Shown here one piece after another: positions 33,258 to 43,174 of a DNA stretch of 64,000 nucleotides; positions within the stretch are counted from its first letter, which is position 1; each line of letters starts with the position of its first letter. The stretch spans positions 17,239 through 81,238 of the forward strand of contig CAKNJR010000006.1 of assembly GCA_930986425.1 (NCBI GenBank), written 5' to 3'. The position numbers and the translations under genes were made by a program. Under the pieces are notes generated by a model, which was not told the DNA's origin, made no database searches, and saw only the letters and a program-made list of their open reading frames with translations. This DNA comes from an uncultured Clostridium sp. Lineage in GTDB: Bacteria; Bacillota; Clostridia; TANB77; CAG-508.

Positions 33258-34334
33258 ATGGCAACAATGAATCCATTGGAGAGAAAAGCTCGTAATTCTT
33301 TTATAAAAGGAATTGTAATAGCTGGAATAATAGGAATAATAGCAGTAATAGCATTATTGATGATAATAATGCAAATGAGAGGAGCAGAACAGGAAAGACT
33401 TGATGCTCAAGTAACAATATATGCATTAAATCAAGATGTAAAATCAGGACAACTAATTACAGAAGATATGCTTTCTCGTATACAAATAGATGGAAATGTA
33501 GTTCCAGCTAATGCCGTAGAAAACGTTAGCAGTTATTTCTTGGTTGACCAAGATGGAAATACAGTAGGAAGTGTAATTGATGAAACAACAGGTGAGCCTG
33601 TAACATGTGTATCAATAGATGGCCAAAATTATGCAATTAATAATTTGGATGGAAATACAGGAACAGTAACAATAAATGGTCAAACAAGGACAATTGTTAT
33701 TGAAGGAACGCCAGCAATGGCAAAAATAGATATGTCTGCTAATACTATATTAACAAGTGAATCAATAGCAGAAAGCTTTGAACTTACAAGTAGTTCAACA
33801 AGAAAACAAGAATACAATATGCTTTCATTACCAGCAGATATAGAAACAGATGATATAGTTGATGTAAGACTAAGAATGCCAGATGGAACAGATTATATTG
33901 TCGTTTCTAAAAAAAGAATAACAGTGTTAGAAGACCAAGCAGGAATGCCATCACTTAATACAGTATCAATGGAACTAGAAGAAGATGAAATACTAATGCT
34001 AAGCAATGCAATTGTTGAATCATACATGATGGATGGAAGCAGATTATATGTAACAAGATATGTTGAAGCTGGTATGCAAGATGCAGCTGTAACAACATAT
34101 ATTCCAAGTGGAGATGTTCAAAACTTAATTTATAGTAATCCAAATATAGTTGAAGAAGCTAAGAGAGGATTACAAGAAAGAGCAAATTCATATTCTAGCA
34201 ACAGAGATAACGTAAACTCTGAACTAGGAACAATGAATGAAGACGAAAGAAGAGATGCTGTAACAAGCGGAACAACTCAAGAAATAAATGATGGACAAGA
34301 TGCAAGACAAAGTTACTTAGATTCAATGCAATAA
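33258..34334 (+). CDS. CpaB/RcpC-like pilus assembly protein with SAF domain
   Basis: The 358-residue protein has a membrane anchor (about residues 16-41) followed by a SAF-like domain (VTIYALNQDVKSGQLITEDML, about 51-71), as in CpaB/RcpC of Tad pili. A second beta-rich part (GTVTINGQTRTIVIEG, TDDIVDVRLRMPDGTDYIVVSKKRI) and a polar, acidic tail follow. In diderms CpaB works with a secretin; none is present here, so it may brace the filament in the wall. GGAGG precedes the ATG. It is the first gene of the operon. Confidence 0.8.
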   Translation: MATMNPLERKARNSFIKGIVIAGIIGIIAVIALLMIIMQMRGAEQERLDAQVTIYALNQDVKSGQLITEDMLSRIQIDGNVVPANAVENVSSYFLVDQDGNTVGSVIDETTGEPVTCVSIDGQNYAINNLDGNTGTVTINGQTRTIVIEGTPAMAKIDMSANTILTSESIAESFELTSSSTRKQEYNMLSLPADIETDDIVDVRLRMPDGTDYIVVSKKRITVLEDQAGMPSLNTVSMELEEDEILMLSNAIVESYMMDGSRLYVTRYVEAGMQDAAVTTYIPSGDVQNLIYSNPNIVEEAKRGLQERANSYSSNRDNVNSELGTMNEDERRDAVTSGTTQEINDGQDARQSYLDSMQ

Positions 34335-34370
34335 TAACAATTCTAAAATACACAAGAAAGGAATTTGATT

Positions 34371-35051
34371 GTGGAACAAATAGGTTTTGTAGGAGTTAAT
34401 GATAAAAAAGATTTGCTATTAAATGTAGCAAAGGTAATTTCAAAATTAAATAAAAGTGTACTAATTGTGGATAGCACAATAATGCAAAGACTAAGATATG
34501 TAGTACCAAAAGTAGCATCAACTCCTACATACGTTAGTGAATATGATGGTATTGATGTAGCAGTTGGTTTCATGAACTTAGCGGGAATATGCCAATACCT
34601 AAGTATACCTAGCATTAATTACGACTATGTATTAATAGATACAGACAATCCACAAACATTTAACTCTTTCATGATTCCTAAGTCAAAAAAAATATTTTAT
34701 AGTACATCATATGACGAATTTGAATTACAAAGAAGTCTAGAAATCTTAGGAACATTGAGAGAACAAATTACAATGACTAAATTAATAATATCTTCTGATA
34801 TTAACAATAAACATGATGAATATTTAGAACACTTATTAGAGAACTTTCCAATAGAATGGAACAAGGAAAAAGTAGAGTTCCCAGACATGGATAATGATAG
34901 AAATGCAACATTGGTAAATCATTTGATAAAACAAGTGGATATAAGAAACTATTCCTCAACATATAAAGATAGTTTGGAATATTTAATCTCTTTAATATTA
35001 GAAGGAGTAGTTGCACAGAGTGAAATTAGAAGAATAATTAGAAAAAAATAG
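34371..35051 (+). CDS. Degenerate MinD/ParA-like protein of the filament operon
   Basis: The 226-residue protein has the strand-turn-helix opening of a P-loop protein (EQIGFVGVNDKKDLLLNVAKVI), but the Walker A glycines, GK and T/S are missing. A Walker B-like strand (YDYVLIDTDNP) remains. It probably serves as a non-catalytic or scaffold partner related to CpaE/TadZ. I chose GTG 34371, eight bases after GAAAGGA; a TTG at 34365 is too close to that site. It is encoded between the cpaB-like gene and a second MinD-like gene. Confidence 0.7.
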   Translation: MEQIGFVGVNDKKDLLLNVAKVISKLNKSVLIVDSTIMQRLRYVVPKVASTPTYVSEYDGIDVAVGFMNLAGICQYLSIPSINYDYVLIDTDNPQTFNSFMIPKSKKIFYSTSYDEFELQRSLEILGTLREQITMTKLIISSDINNKHDEYLEHLLENFPIEWNKEKVEFPDMDNDRNATLVNHLIKQVDIRNYSSTYKDSLEYLISLILEGVVAQSEIRRIIRKK

Positions 35052-35063
35052 AAAGGTACAAAG

Positions 35064-35903
35064 ATGTCTATAATAACTTTTATAACTGAAGATATGAAAG
35101 AAACTGGTCAAACAATTTCAATATCAGCCATAGCAACAGCTATGGCTATTGAGCATAACTATAGAATCCTTCTATTTTCAACAGAGTTTATAGACAAAAC
35201 TTTGGAAAATTGCTTTTGGAACATAAATAATAGAAGAAAAGGACTATTTACAAACGCAAATGTTATGGATGTTTCAAATGGACTAGAAGGACTAGTTAGA
35301 ACATTTGCTAGTAACAGAGCATCTGGAGAAGTTATTAAAAGTTATACAAAGCCAGTATTAAGAGACAGATTAGATATATTGCAAGCACCTAAAACTACAG
35401 ATTTTAAGGAATATGCAAACATATCTGGCTATTTTTCACAAATAATCGAAGTAGCAAATCAAGCTTATGATATAATTTTAGTTGATTTAAGTAAAAAAGT
35501 ACCTAAAGTTAATAAAGAAAAAGTTCTAGCTATATCAGATTTAGTTATAGTGAATTTTTCACAAAATATGTCATCAATAAATAATTTCCTTAGGTTAAAG
35601 GCAAATAATGAGTTTTATAGAAAAAACAATGTCTTACTTATGATGGGAAGGTATAATCCAAATTCAAAATATTCAAATAAAAATGTTGCTAGATATTTAA
35701 AAGAAAAAAATATACCAATGGTTGTACCATATAATATATTATTTGCTGACGAATGCTCAGAAGGAAGAATTGTTGATTATTTCTTAAAAGTACAAAGATT
35801 AGAAGGCTATGATAATAAAGATACTTATTTTGTAAAACAACTTAGAAGCACAACAGAAAGTTTAGAATATAAAATGCAAGAAAAAATGAATGGTTTATTA
35901 TAA
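35064..35903 (+). CDS. CpaE/TadZ-like MinD family protein
   Basis: The 279-residue protein resembles the ATPase half of CpaE/TadZ: SIITFITEDMKETGQTISISAIATAMAI occupies the Walker A place but reads KETGQTIS rather than KGGxGKTT. YDIILVDLSKKVP is the Walker B region, and NNVLLMMGRYNPNSKYSNKNVARYL matches the specificity region of MinD proteins. Loss of the catalytic lysine/GKT suggests weak or absent ATPase activity. In Tad systems this protein localises the assembly ATPase. It is 12 bases after the previous gene and 16 bases before the CpaF-like gene. Confidence 0.75.
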   Translation: MSIITFITEDMKETGQTISISAIATAMAIEHNYRILLFSTEFIDKTLENCFWNINNRRKGLFTNANVMDVSNGLEGLVRTFASNRASGEVIKSYTKPVLRDRLDILQAPKTTDFKEYANISGYFSQIIEVANQAYDIILVDLSKKVPKVNKEKVLAISDLVIVNFSQNMSSINNFLRLKANNEFYRKNNVLLMMGRYNPNSKYSNKNVARYLKEKNIPMVVPYNILFADECSEGRIVDYFLKVQRLEGYDNKDTYFVKQLRSTTESLEYKMQEKMNGLL

Positions 35904-35919
35904 AGGAAGGAGCAAAAAA

Positions 35920-37824
35920 ATGTTTCTTAATGTAATTTTAATTATTGCCGTAGTTGTAATAGCAGTAATGTTGGTCTTAAAATTAATAAAGAAAAATCAA
36001 GATGCTAAAGTAGAAGAACAAGTTGTTGTTGATGATAAGACATATACTTTAGATATGATGATAAATTTTGTAAAAAAGAGAATGGATGAAATAACAAAAG
36101 TTAACCTTTATGACTTAGGACTTTCAGAAGAAGAATTGAAAAGAAGAAAAACTAAGAAATATGAGTTAAAGAAAGCACTTAAAGGTTGTACATATGGAGA
36201 TGTAAATGATAAAAAATATGTTAAAGAACTAATTTATGATTTACTATCTCAAGAATACGGTGTGGATGAAACAAATATTTCTAAAGCTATTCCTTTTGAT
36301 GTACCATCATTGTTAACATCCCAAGATAAATTCGACATATTAATTTATATGTATAAAAAGGATTATGGTTTTGAAGCCCTAACAGAGCTTATCAAAAAAT
36401 ACGATTTAGCAAGACTAAAATATACATCAGGAGAGTCAAAACCTTCATATGTGATTACTCCAGAAGAAATTAATGAAATATATGAAAAAGAAAATTACAA
36501 CTTAACATATGATGACAAATTAAATGTTATAGTACAGAGAATTTATCAAAAATACAAAGGATATAGTTCAATAGATGAAGTTAGAGATATGAACATAGAT
36601 GGTGTATCAGGCGGTGTATCAGGTATGCCAGAAAGCTTCTTAAGCCAGGTTGCTCAAACTGATTCAGGATATTTATCACAAGTTATGGAACATAAAGTAC
36701 CAAGAGCCTGTGATAGTATATGGATATTCTTCCAAGGTAAATCTATTAGACTCGCATTCTTATCATTTGGTACAGAAGCAGAACTAAAAAGAGTATGCCA
36801 AAACATTTACAAATACAATAACCCAGGACAGCTTTCAGATACAAATGGTTATAAGATTAATGAAATGAAAGATGGATCTCGTGTCGTTGTTGTTAGACCA
36901 AGTTTCTCAGAAACATGGGCATTCTTCGTAAGAAAATTCGACGTAAAGCGTTCAACACTAGAGCAATGGTTTAAAGGTGAAGAAGGAAGTACAGAAACAA
37001 TAGAATTACTAAAATATTTAGTAAAAGGCGCAAGAATTATATCAATCACTGGTGAGCAGGGTTGTGGTAAAACAACAATGCTTATGGGTATGATAGAAAA
37101 CATATATGAAACAATGAACATTCGTGTTCAGGAAACTGCATTCGAGCTTCACTTAAGAAAGATTTATCCAACAAGAAATATATTAACATTTAGAGAAACA
37201 GATACAATATCTGGACAGGAAGGTCTAGATGTTCAGAAAAAGACTGATGGTTCTGTTAATATCATCGGTGAGGTTGCAACTGACCCCGTAGCATCTTGGA
37301 TGATTCAGGCAGCACAGGTTGCATCTAAATTTACATTATTTACTCACCACGCAAAAACATTTCCAAACTTAGTTACAGCACTTCGTAACTCAATGCTTAG
37401 AACTGGTGTATTCACAAATGAAAAAACAGCAGAAGAGCAAGTTGTATCAGTACTTAACTTTGATATACACTTAACAAAAGACTTCAAAGGAAAAAGATAT
37501 GTTGAAAGAATAACAGAATGTATACCAGTAGAAGATGTAAATGATTATAACTATGATTATAAAAACCAAAAAACACTTGAAAGCAAATTTGAAAGATTTG
37601 CTGAAAACACTACAAAATATTATACAAAAGAAACAAATAAAGAATTATACAAATATGTTAATATACTTGAATATCAAGATGGAAAATATGTTATGACTAA
37701 TAAAATATCAGACACTAACTTAAAAGAAATGATTCTAAATATGGATGATGCTGATAGCAAAGAATTTAGTAATTTTGTAGAAAAAACATGGGGAGAAAAA
37801 ATTAGTGTTAACCTTGAAAATTAG
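35920..37824 (+). CDS. CpaF/TadA-like filament assembly ATPase with N-terminal membrane segment
   Basis: The 634-residue secretion ATPase has the CpaF core: Walker A GEQGCGKTTM (about residues 378-387), the FRETDTISG and DVQKKTDGS region, Walker B IGEVATDPVASWMIQAAQVA, and the HHAKTFPNLVTALRNSM box. Unusually, it begins with a hydrophobic segment (MFLNVILIIAVVVIAVMLVLKL), suggesting it is anchored to the membrane. ATG 35920 follows AAAGGAAGGAG. It powers filament assembly or disassembly, with the TadB/C-like platform next. Confidence 0.88.
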   Translation: MFLNVILIIAVVVIAVMLVLKLIKKNQDAKVEEQVVVDDKTYTLDMMINFVKKRMDEITKVNLYDLGLSEEELKRRKTKKYELKKALKGCTYGDVNDKKYVKELIYDLLSQEYGVDETNISKAIPFDVPSLLTSQDKFDILIYMYKKDYGFEALTELIKKYDLARLKYTSGESKPSYVITPEEINEIYEKENYNLTYDDKLNVIVQRIYQKYKGYSSIDEVRDMNIDGVSGGVSGMPESFLSQVAQTDSGYLSQVMEHKVPRACDSIWIFFQGKSIRLAFLSFGTEAELKRVCQNIYKYNNPGQLSDTNGYKINEMKDGSRVVVVRPSFSETWAFFVRKFDVKRSTLEQWFKGEEGSTETIELLKYLVKGARIISITGEQGCGKTTMLMGMIENIYETMNIRVQETAFELHLRKIYPTRNILTFRETDTISGQEGLDVQKKTDGSVNIIGEVATDPVASWMIQAAQVASKFTLFTHHAKTFPNLVTALRNSMLRTGVFTNEKTAEEQVVSVLNFDIHLTKDFKGKRYVERITECIPVEDVNDYNYDYKNQKTLESKFERFAENTTKYYTKETNKELYKYVNILEYQDGKYVMTNKISDTNLKEMILNMDDADSKEFSNFVEKTWGEKISVNLEN

Positions 37825-37889
37825 AATTACAAGAAATATTAAGATGAGGCAAAATAATCAGAGAAATATTAAAAAGGAGGTGACTTTAA

Positions 37890-39965
37890 ATGTCAAATGA
37901 TGCAATTTTCATGCTCATGGGTGTAGTACTCGGAATATTTGCTGTAGTTGTAATAGCATTCCTGTTTATTAGAAAAAGAATGCAAAGCTCAGATGTAGCA
38001 AGAATTGAAAGATTAAGAAAAGGCACTCAAGAAAAAACATTCTCATCAGATGTAATGTATCAAAAATTATATGTCAAATATTTAAAGTTACCTTTTCTTA
38101 GAAGATATCTGCTAAAAATTAGGAGAAGACTTGAAATAATTAATATAGACGATGAATTCTTAACAAGATTGCAAGCCGCAAAAATTATAACAAAAGCATT
38201 AGCTATCATTATACCAGTAACTTTAATAGTAATACTTATGACAAAAAGTAACTTATTAATAATGTTTATTATATTAGTATTTGAATTGTTCATAATTGAC
38301 TCATTGGTAGATGGCATGGTTGACAAATTAGATAACAATTTGCTATTACAACAAGTAGATTTCTTTGCAGCAATGCGTCATTCATATCATGAAACAAACA
38401 TGGTAGGAGAGGCAATATATCAAACTGCTCAAGATGATGAACATATAGAGATATCAAGACAGGCAGAAAGAATATACAATATACTAAACTCAGAAGACCC
38501 AGAAACAGAACTTGAAAAATATTATGATATAGCACCAAATAACTTCTTAAAAGAATTTGCTGGTATATCATATCTAACACAAGAATTTGGTGATAGAAAA
38601 GTTGATGGAACATCTCTTTACTTAAAGAATTTGGACAACATAACCCAAGAAATGCAACTTGAAATTTTAAAGAGAGATAAACTTAACTATACATTCCAAA
38701 GTTTATCAATTATATCAATAATTCCAATGGTAATGTTAGAGCCACTTAAAAGTTGGGCATTAAGTAACTTCTCTTTTACAAAATCATTCTACAATGGTAA
38801 ATTGGGTATGATTGTACAAATTATTATATTATTAGTAACTTTCGTTTGCTACATTTTAATTAGAAAATTAAAAGATAATGGCGCCGTAAATATTAAATTA
38901 GAAAACAACCAAAATCCTTGGCAAGCAAAATTATATAATATAAAGCCTATAAAAAAATTCGTAGATTTATTTATACCTAAAGATGGTACTAGGGAACGTA
39001 GAAAAATAAAAGATGCATTAAAAGCCGCAGCATCAAAGCAGAAAATAGAGTGGCTATATATAAACAGATTAACTCTGACAGTTGTCGTATTTGTTGCATC
39101 AATAATAATGTTTATATTATTACATAATGTGCAAATAAATTACATATATACAGAGCCGACAACCGAATATGACTTAATAGGAGAACTGAACGATAGAGAT
39201 TACAATAAAGCAATGGAAACAACTCGAACGCATAACTATTTCTTGGATATGTTTAGAGGACAACTTGACACTACACAAGCAGATATAGAAAAAGCTATGA
39301 GAAGGTCAACTTATTATAGAGATGCAGACGATGAAACAATTACATCAAATGCTGAGCAGATACTAGAAAAATTGCAAACTGTTAATTCAGAATATTTGAA
39401 ATGGTTTGAAATATTAATATCAATGGTATTTGCAATAGTTGGATATGCAGCACCAATACTAATGCTAAAATTCCAGGTAATCATAAGGAAAATGTCTATG
39501 GAAGACGAGGTAATGCAATTCCAAACAATTATATTAATGCTTATGAGATTAGAGAGAGTTGACGTTGAAATGATACTAGAATGGATGGAAAGATATGCAG
39601 ATATATTTAAAGAGCCAATTAGTAGATGTCTAAACGATTACGAGAGTGGTTCATGGGAAGCATTAGAAAATATGAAAGAAGAAATTTCATTCCAACCATT
39701 AATTAGAATAGTTGAAAGCTTACAAACAGCAGTTGAAAAAGTTCCTATTAAAGAAGCATTTGATGAGCTAGATTCAGATAGAGAATATTATCAAGACAAA
39801 CGTAAAGAAGCAAATGATAGATTAATTTCAAAGAAAGGTATGATTGGTAGAGCAATCGGATTTACACCTTTAGTTGGAATATTCGTTGGATACCTAGTTG
39901 TACCATTAGTAGTTATAGGCCTAACAAGTATGACGTCATCATTTGAAACAATGCAAGCAATGTAA
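37890..39965 (+). CDS. TadB/TadC-like inner-membrane platform protein, fused form
   Basis: The 691-residue membrane protein looks like two platform halves in tandem. The first half has membrane segments near residues 5-26, 100-145 and 255-340; the second near 390-425, 505-535 and 655-685. Both halves hold T2SSF-like cytosolic helices (QVDFFAAMRHSYHETNMVGEA; QFQTIILMLMRLERVDVEMIL). In ordinary Tad loci these are two genes, tadB and tadC. An AGGAGG site precedes the ATG. The extracytoplasmic loop between about 425 and 505 is unusually long. Confidence 0.8.
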   Translation: MSNDAIFMLMGVVLGIFAVVVIAFLFIRKRMQSSDVARIERLRKGTQEKTFSSDVMYQKLYVKYLKLPFLRRYLLKIRRRLEIINIDDEFLTRLQAAKIITKALAIIIPVTLIVILMTKSNLLIMFIILVFELFIIDSLVDGMVDKLDNNLLLQQVDFFAAMRHSYHETNMVGEAIYQTAQDDEHIEISRQAERIYNILNSEDPETELEKYYDIAPNNFLKEFAGISYLTQEFGDRKVDGTSLYLKNLDNITQEMQLEILKRDKLNYTFQSLSIISIIPMVMLEPLKSWALSNFSFTKSFYNGKLGMIVQIIILLVTFVCYILIRKLKDNGAVNIKLENNQNPWQAKLYNIKPIKKFVDLFIPKDGTRERRKIKDALKAAASKQKIEWLYINRLTLTVVVFVASIIMFILLHNVQINYIYTEPTTEYDLIGELNDRDYNKAMETTRTHNYFLDMFRGQLDTTQADIEKAMRRSTYYRDADDETITSNAEQILEKLQTVNSEYLKWFEILISMVFAIVGYAAPILMLKFQVIIRKMSMEDEVMQFQTIILMLMRLERVDVEMILEWMERYADIFKEPISRCLNDYESGSWEALENMKEEISFQPLIRIVESLQTAVEKVPIKEAFDELDSDREYYQDKRKEANDRLISKKGMIGRAIGFTPLVGIFVGYLVVPLVVIGLTSMTSSFETMQAM

Positions 39966-40016
39966 AATGCAAAAAAAGTTTTTAGCATGTAATTAGTACA
40001 GAAAGGAAATTTAATA

Positions 40017-40490
40017 ATGGAAAATGCAAGCAAAGCTTTAATTATTGCAGGTGGAATGCTTATTGCAATGCTAATAGTAGGACTACTTACATGGGGATAT
40101 ACTCAATTAAGAAATTCACAAGCAGCTCAGGTAACAGAAGAAGAAAGACAACAAATAGTAGATTTTAATGAAAGATTTGAAGCATACAACAGAACAACAG
40201 TAAGAGGATATCAAATGATATCATTATCAAACTTAGTATATGATACAAATGCTAGATATAGAGATGAAGAAGGTTACACACCTGTTACAATAACAGTTGA
40301 TGGATTATCAAGTGAAACTGCAACAGGTGAGGACCTCGTTAGTTACATTCAAGATAATTATGATAATATGACACCAGATGAAAAAAATGCATTAAAACAA
40401 TTATATTTTCAGTGCACAGGCGTAGAGTATGATGTAAGAAACTCAAGAGTAGTAAGCATGAAATTTGAAAGAGTTGGTGTTAAGAATTAA
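40017..40490 (+). CDS. Leaderless pilin-like protein 1
   Basis: The 157-residue protein begins MENASKALIIAGGMLIAMLIVGLLTWG, a hydrophobic helix starting within a few residues of the initiator Met, with no preceding basic leader or Gly cleavage site. This mimics the mature N-terminus of a type IV pilin, including a Glu (here at position 2). The C-terminal domain is polar, with QMISLSNLVYDTNARY, YTPVTITVDGL and VVSMKFERVGVKN. AAAGGAAA precedes the ATG. It shares its first 12 residues with the genes at 40549 and 41738. Confidence 0.78.
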   Translation: MENASKALIIAGGMLIAMLIVGLLTWGYTQLRNSQAAQVTEEERQQIVDFNERFEAYNRTTVRGYQMISLSNLVYDTNARYRDEEGYTPVTITVDGLSSETATGEDLVSYIQDNYDNMTPDEKNALKQLYFQCTGVEYDVRNSRVVSMKFERVGVKN

Positions 40491-40548
40491 CGAGATAAAT
40501 TATTCTAAAAACTTACAATTATAAAAAATAATAAAGGAGTGTGAGCTA

Positions 40549-41112
40549 ATGGAGAATGCATCAAAAGCGTTGATTATTGCTGGTGAAATCTTAATAGGTG
40601 TTTTAATTCTTTCATTAGCAAGCTATATAGTAATACAGTTTGGTAATTTTTCAAGAAATATGAATGAACAAATTAGTGCTACTGAAATAAGAACATTTAA
40701 TGTTAATTTTACAAACTTTTCTGGAAGAGCTAATATAAGCATGCAGGAAATAGCATCAATAATAAATTATGCAAAGCAAAGTAATAGTAATTACGAAGCA
40801 GAGCCAGGAGACGAATTTTATGTGGATGTACAAATAGATGGAAGCTCAGTATTAGATGATTCAATAAATGATTTATTAGCACAAAATAAAAATGATACAG
40901 TTTATTCTTGTAATGTAACATTGTCACAAATAACAACTGAAACAGGAGACGATGGAACAGTAACAATATCAGCAAGAAGAACATTTAGCGAATCAGATAT
41001 AATATATGATGAAGGAACAACAATGGTTAAATCAATTAATTTTCACACAATAAATGATAGTGACTATGCAAATGCATTACTGCAAGGAGCAACCATTACA
41101 TGGAAAAATTAA
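40549..41112 (+). CDS. Leaderless pilin-like protein 2
   Basis: The 187-residue paralogue starts MENASKALIIAGEILIGVLILSLASY. The globular part contains FTNFSGRANISMQEIASIINYAKQSN, the same ASIINYAKQ/MISLSNLVYD position as protein 1, and ends VKSINFHTINDSDYANALLQG. It is likely a major or minor filament subunit or an inner-membrane pseudopilin. AAAGGAGTGTG precedes the ATG. It lies 58 bases after protein 1. Confidence 0.78.
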   Translation: MENASKALIIAGEILIGVLILSLASYIVIQFGNFSRNMNEQISATEIRTFNVNFTNFSGRANISMQEIASIINYAKQSNSNYEAEPGDEFYVDVQIDGSSVLDDSINDLLAQNKNDTVYSCNVTLSQITTETGDDGTVTISARRTFSESDIIYDEGTTMVKSINFHTINDSDYANALLQGATITWKN

Positions 41113-41165
41113 AATATTCTATTGACTATATAAAATAACAAATGTTATAATTTAATAGAGGAAAG

Positions 41166-41591
41166 ATGAAAAAATATATTATTTTAGGTTTAGTAGTTAT
41201 TATGGCTGTAACAGCAATAGGATACTTATATTTAAATAGTAAAAGTGCAGCAAATACTGTATTAGCAAATAACAAAACTTTTGAAAAATTATTAAATAAA
41301 ACAATTACAGGAACAGAGTTTGCTACTTATATGAATCAAATTCTCGACAAAAATTCAAAAAATAGTGTAGAAAAAGATTCAAATGGGTATTATATTAATA
41401 ATAATGAAAACTCTATAATTGCAGAAATAAAATTTAAAGATAGTGACAATATATTTCGCATAGAACAAATATCAAATAATGGTATTGGCAAATTTATTAA
41501 TTTATATGCTAAATTAAATTTTAAATGCACAAAAGTTGAATATCATGAAAAAACAAAATTAATAAGCTATTTATATTTTGAAGAAATATAA
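41166..41591 (+). CDS. Small membrane-anchored protein inside the pilin cluster
   Basis: The 141-residue protein has an N-terminal signal-anchor (MKKYIILGLVVIMAVTAIGYLYL) without the MENAS motif. The outer domain includes FATYMNQILDKNSKNS, YIINNENSIIAEIKFKDSD and KCTKVEYHEKTKLISYLYFEEI. The last part resembles the C-terminal strand pairs of the neighbouring pilin-like proteins, so it may be a minor pilin with a different N-terminus. GAGGAAAG lies just upstream. Function unknown. Confidence 0.65.
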   Translation: MKKYIILGLVVIMAVTAIGYLYLNSKSAANTVLANNKTFEKLLNKTITGTEFATYMNQILDKNSKNSVEKDSNGYYINNNENSIIAEIKFKDSDNIFRIEQISNNGIGKFINLYAKLNFKCTKVEYHEKTKLISYLYFEEI

Positions 41592-41737
41592 ATATTTTAT
41601 AGAAAATATAGATTTTATAGGTTTTACAATATAAAGCAGAAAAAACTATGTATAATTATTAATTCGTTATTAGATTTAGTTACATTTTAACTAAATGTAA
41701 AAATAAAAAAAACAAAAATCAAAGGAGGAAAATTTTT

Positions 41738-42238
41738 ATGGAGAACGCATCAAAAGCTTTAATTATTGCAGGTGCAATTTTAATTTCAATATTAATAGTT
41801 GGTTTAGGAGTTATTATTTACAACAACGTTTCAGGAATAGCATCAGGAGGAACACTAGATGCACAAGAAATTTCAGCACACAATTCACCATTTACAGGAT
41901 ATTTTGGTGATTATGTATCAGGAAGTAATGTAAGAGCATTACTTACACAAGTACAAGCTAATAATAGTGCAGCAAACAGAAATGATGAGGTAGTAGGAAA
42001 CTATATATATGTAGTAGATGGAAGCAATAATATTCTTACATCTTCAGACATTAGAACAGGAAAAATGTATACAGTTACATATGGTGATGAATCTCAATTT
42101 ACTGATGAAAATGGAGCTAATTCAGATGGAACACCACTTACATCAGTATCTTCAGATGCAGCATATTGGAGCAATGGTTTCTTAAGAACAATTGTTATAA
42201 CTGAAAATACAGGTTCAGGTTCAGGTTCAAATCCTTAA
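41738..42238 (+). CDS. Leaderless pilin-like protein 3
   Basis: The 166-residue paralogue starts MENASKALIIAGAILISILIVGLGV. The mature-like domain is rich in Ser, Asn, Thr and Gly (NVRALLTQVQANNSAANRNDEVV, YTVTYGDESQFTDENG) and ends in a GSGSGSNP tail. A strong AAAGGAGG site and a long gap upstream suggest high, perhaps separate, expression, making it the best candidate for the major subunit. That choice is inference. Confidence 0.78.
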   Translation: MENASKALIIAGAILISILIVGLGVIIYNNVSGIASGGTLDAQEISAHNSPFTGYFGDYVSGSNVRALLTQVQANNSAANRNDEVVGNYIYVVDGSNNILTSSDIRTGKMYTVTYGDESQFTDENGANSDGTPLTSVSSDAAYWSNGFLRTIVITENTGSGSGSNP

Positions 42239-42285
42239 TTTTGAACAACTCTTAAATATAAACTTTTTAGAAAGGAAAGTGCGTA

Positions 42286-43158
42286 ATGGAGAATGCAGTT
42301 GACGCATTGAAAATGGGATTTGCTGTATTAGTACTAATTGCAGCACTTTCCCTTGCTATATATTCTTTTACGAGAGTAAGAGAAACAACTGATGTAATAA
42401 CATCTGAGGCAGACATAAAAGAATACTATCAACAGTTATCTTTAGGAGAAACTGGTGTAAGTAGTAATAATGCATTGTCAAGCAGAATCGTAGGAGTAGA
42501 AACAATAATACCTACTTTATATAGATATTATAAAGAAAACTATACAATATTATTTTATAATGGATATGGATATGATTCTTCAAATGGTACTTTTACATCA
42601 ATAGAACCTATGACACTTTATTATACAGAAACAAGCGATACTTATTTAAGTGGTTCAACACTAACGACTGCTGAAGGAAGTCATGCTATATATGGCTTTG
42701 ATATACAAGATGAGCAAGTTAGAAGAGAGCCTTGGAGTGCCACACAAGAAACTTCATATAATTTTGTTAAAGAATTTGTAAATGGTATTAATGGAGAAAA
42801 TGGCACTAGATACTACTCGAGTAGAATGGCAAATACAACTAATAGAACACTAGAAAATACATATGGTACAGATGATACATATGGACCATATTATCAATTA
42901 AACTTTAGATTTATAAGAGAAACTAGTAGTTATGATGGTTTAATTGGAAAAAATCACAATTATCGATTTGTAGAAAGATATGGAGAATACAATTTCGAAA
43001 ACGTATCTAATACAGGATTCGACGATGATAACACATTTAATTACAATATGATATCTAATATAACAGAATCAGTAGATATACTTGATAATAACGAAATTGT
43101 AGCAAATAATAAAGGAACTACAAAAAGGGTAATACAATATATATACATAAATGAATAG
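42286..43158 (+). CDS. Pilin-like protein 4, larger (290 aa)
   Basis: The N-terminus MENAVDALKMGFAVLVLIAALSLAIYSF again places a hydrophobic helix at the very start after Glu2, a diverged form of the MENASKAL motif. The outer domain is large and aromatic-rich (IPTLYRYYKENYTILFYNGYGYD, GPYYQLNFRFIRETSS). It may be a minor or tip subunit. AAAGGAAAG precedes the ATG. Its stop overlaps an upstream frame of the next gene by a few bases. Confidence 0.75.
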   Translation: MENAVDALKMGFAVLVLIAALSLAIYSFTRVRETTDVITSEADIKEYYQQLSLGETGVSSNNALSSRIVGVETIIPTLYRYYKENYTILFYNGYGYDSSNGTFTSIEPMTLYYTETSDTYLSGSTLTTAEGSHAIYGFDIQDEQVRREPWSATQETSYNFVKEFVNGINGENGTRYYSSRMANTTNRTLENTYGTDDTYGPYYQLNFRFIRETSSYDGLIGKNHNYRFVERYGEYNFENVSNTGFDDDNTFNYNMISNITESVDILDNNEIVANNKGTTKRVIQYIYINE

Positions 43159-43174
43159 TTATAAGGAGGCATAT

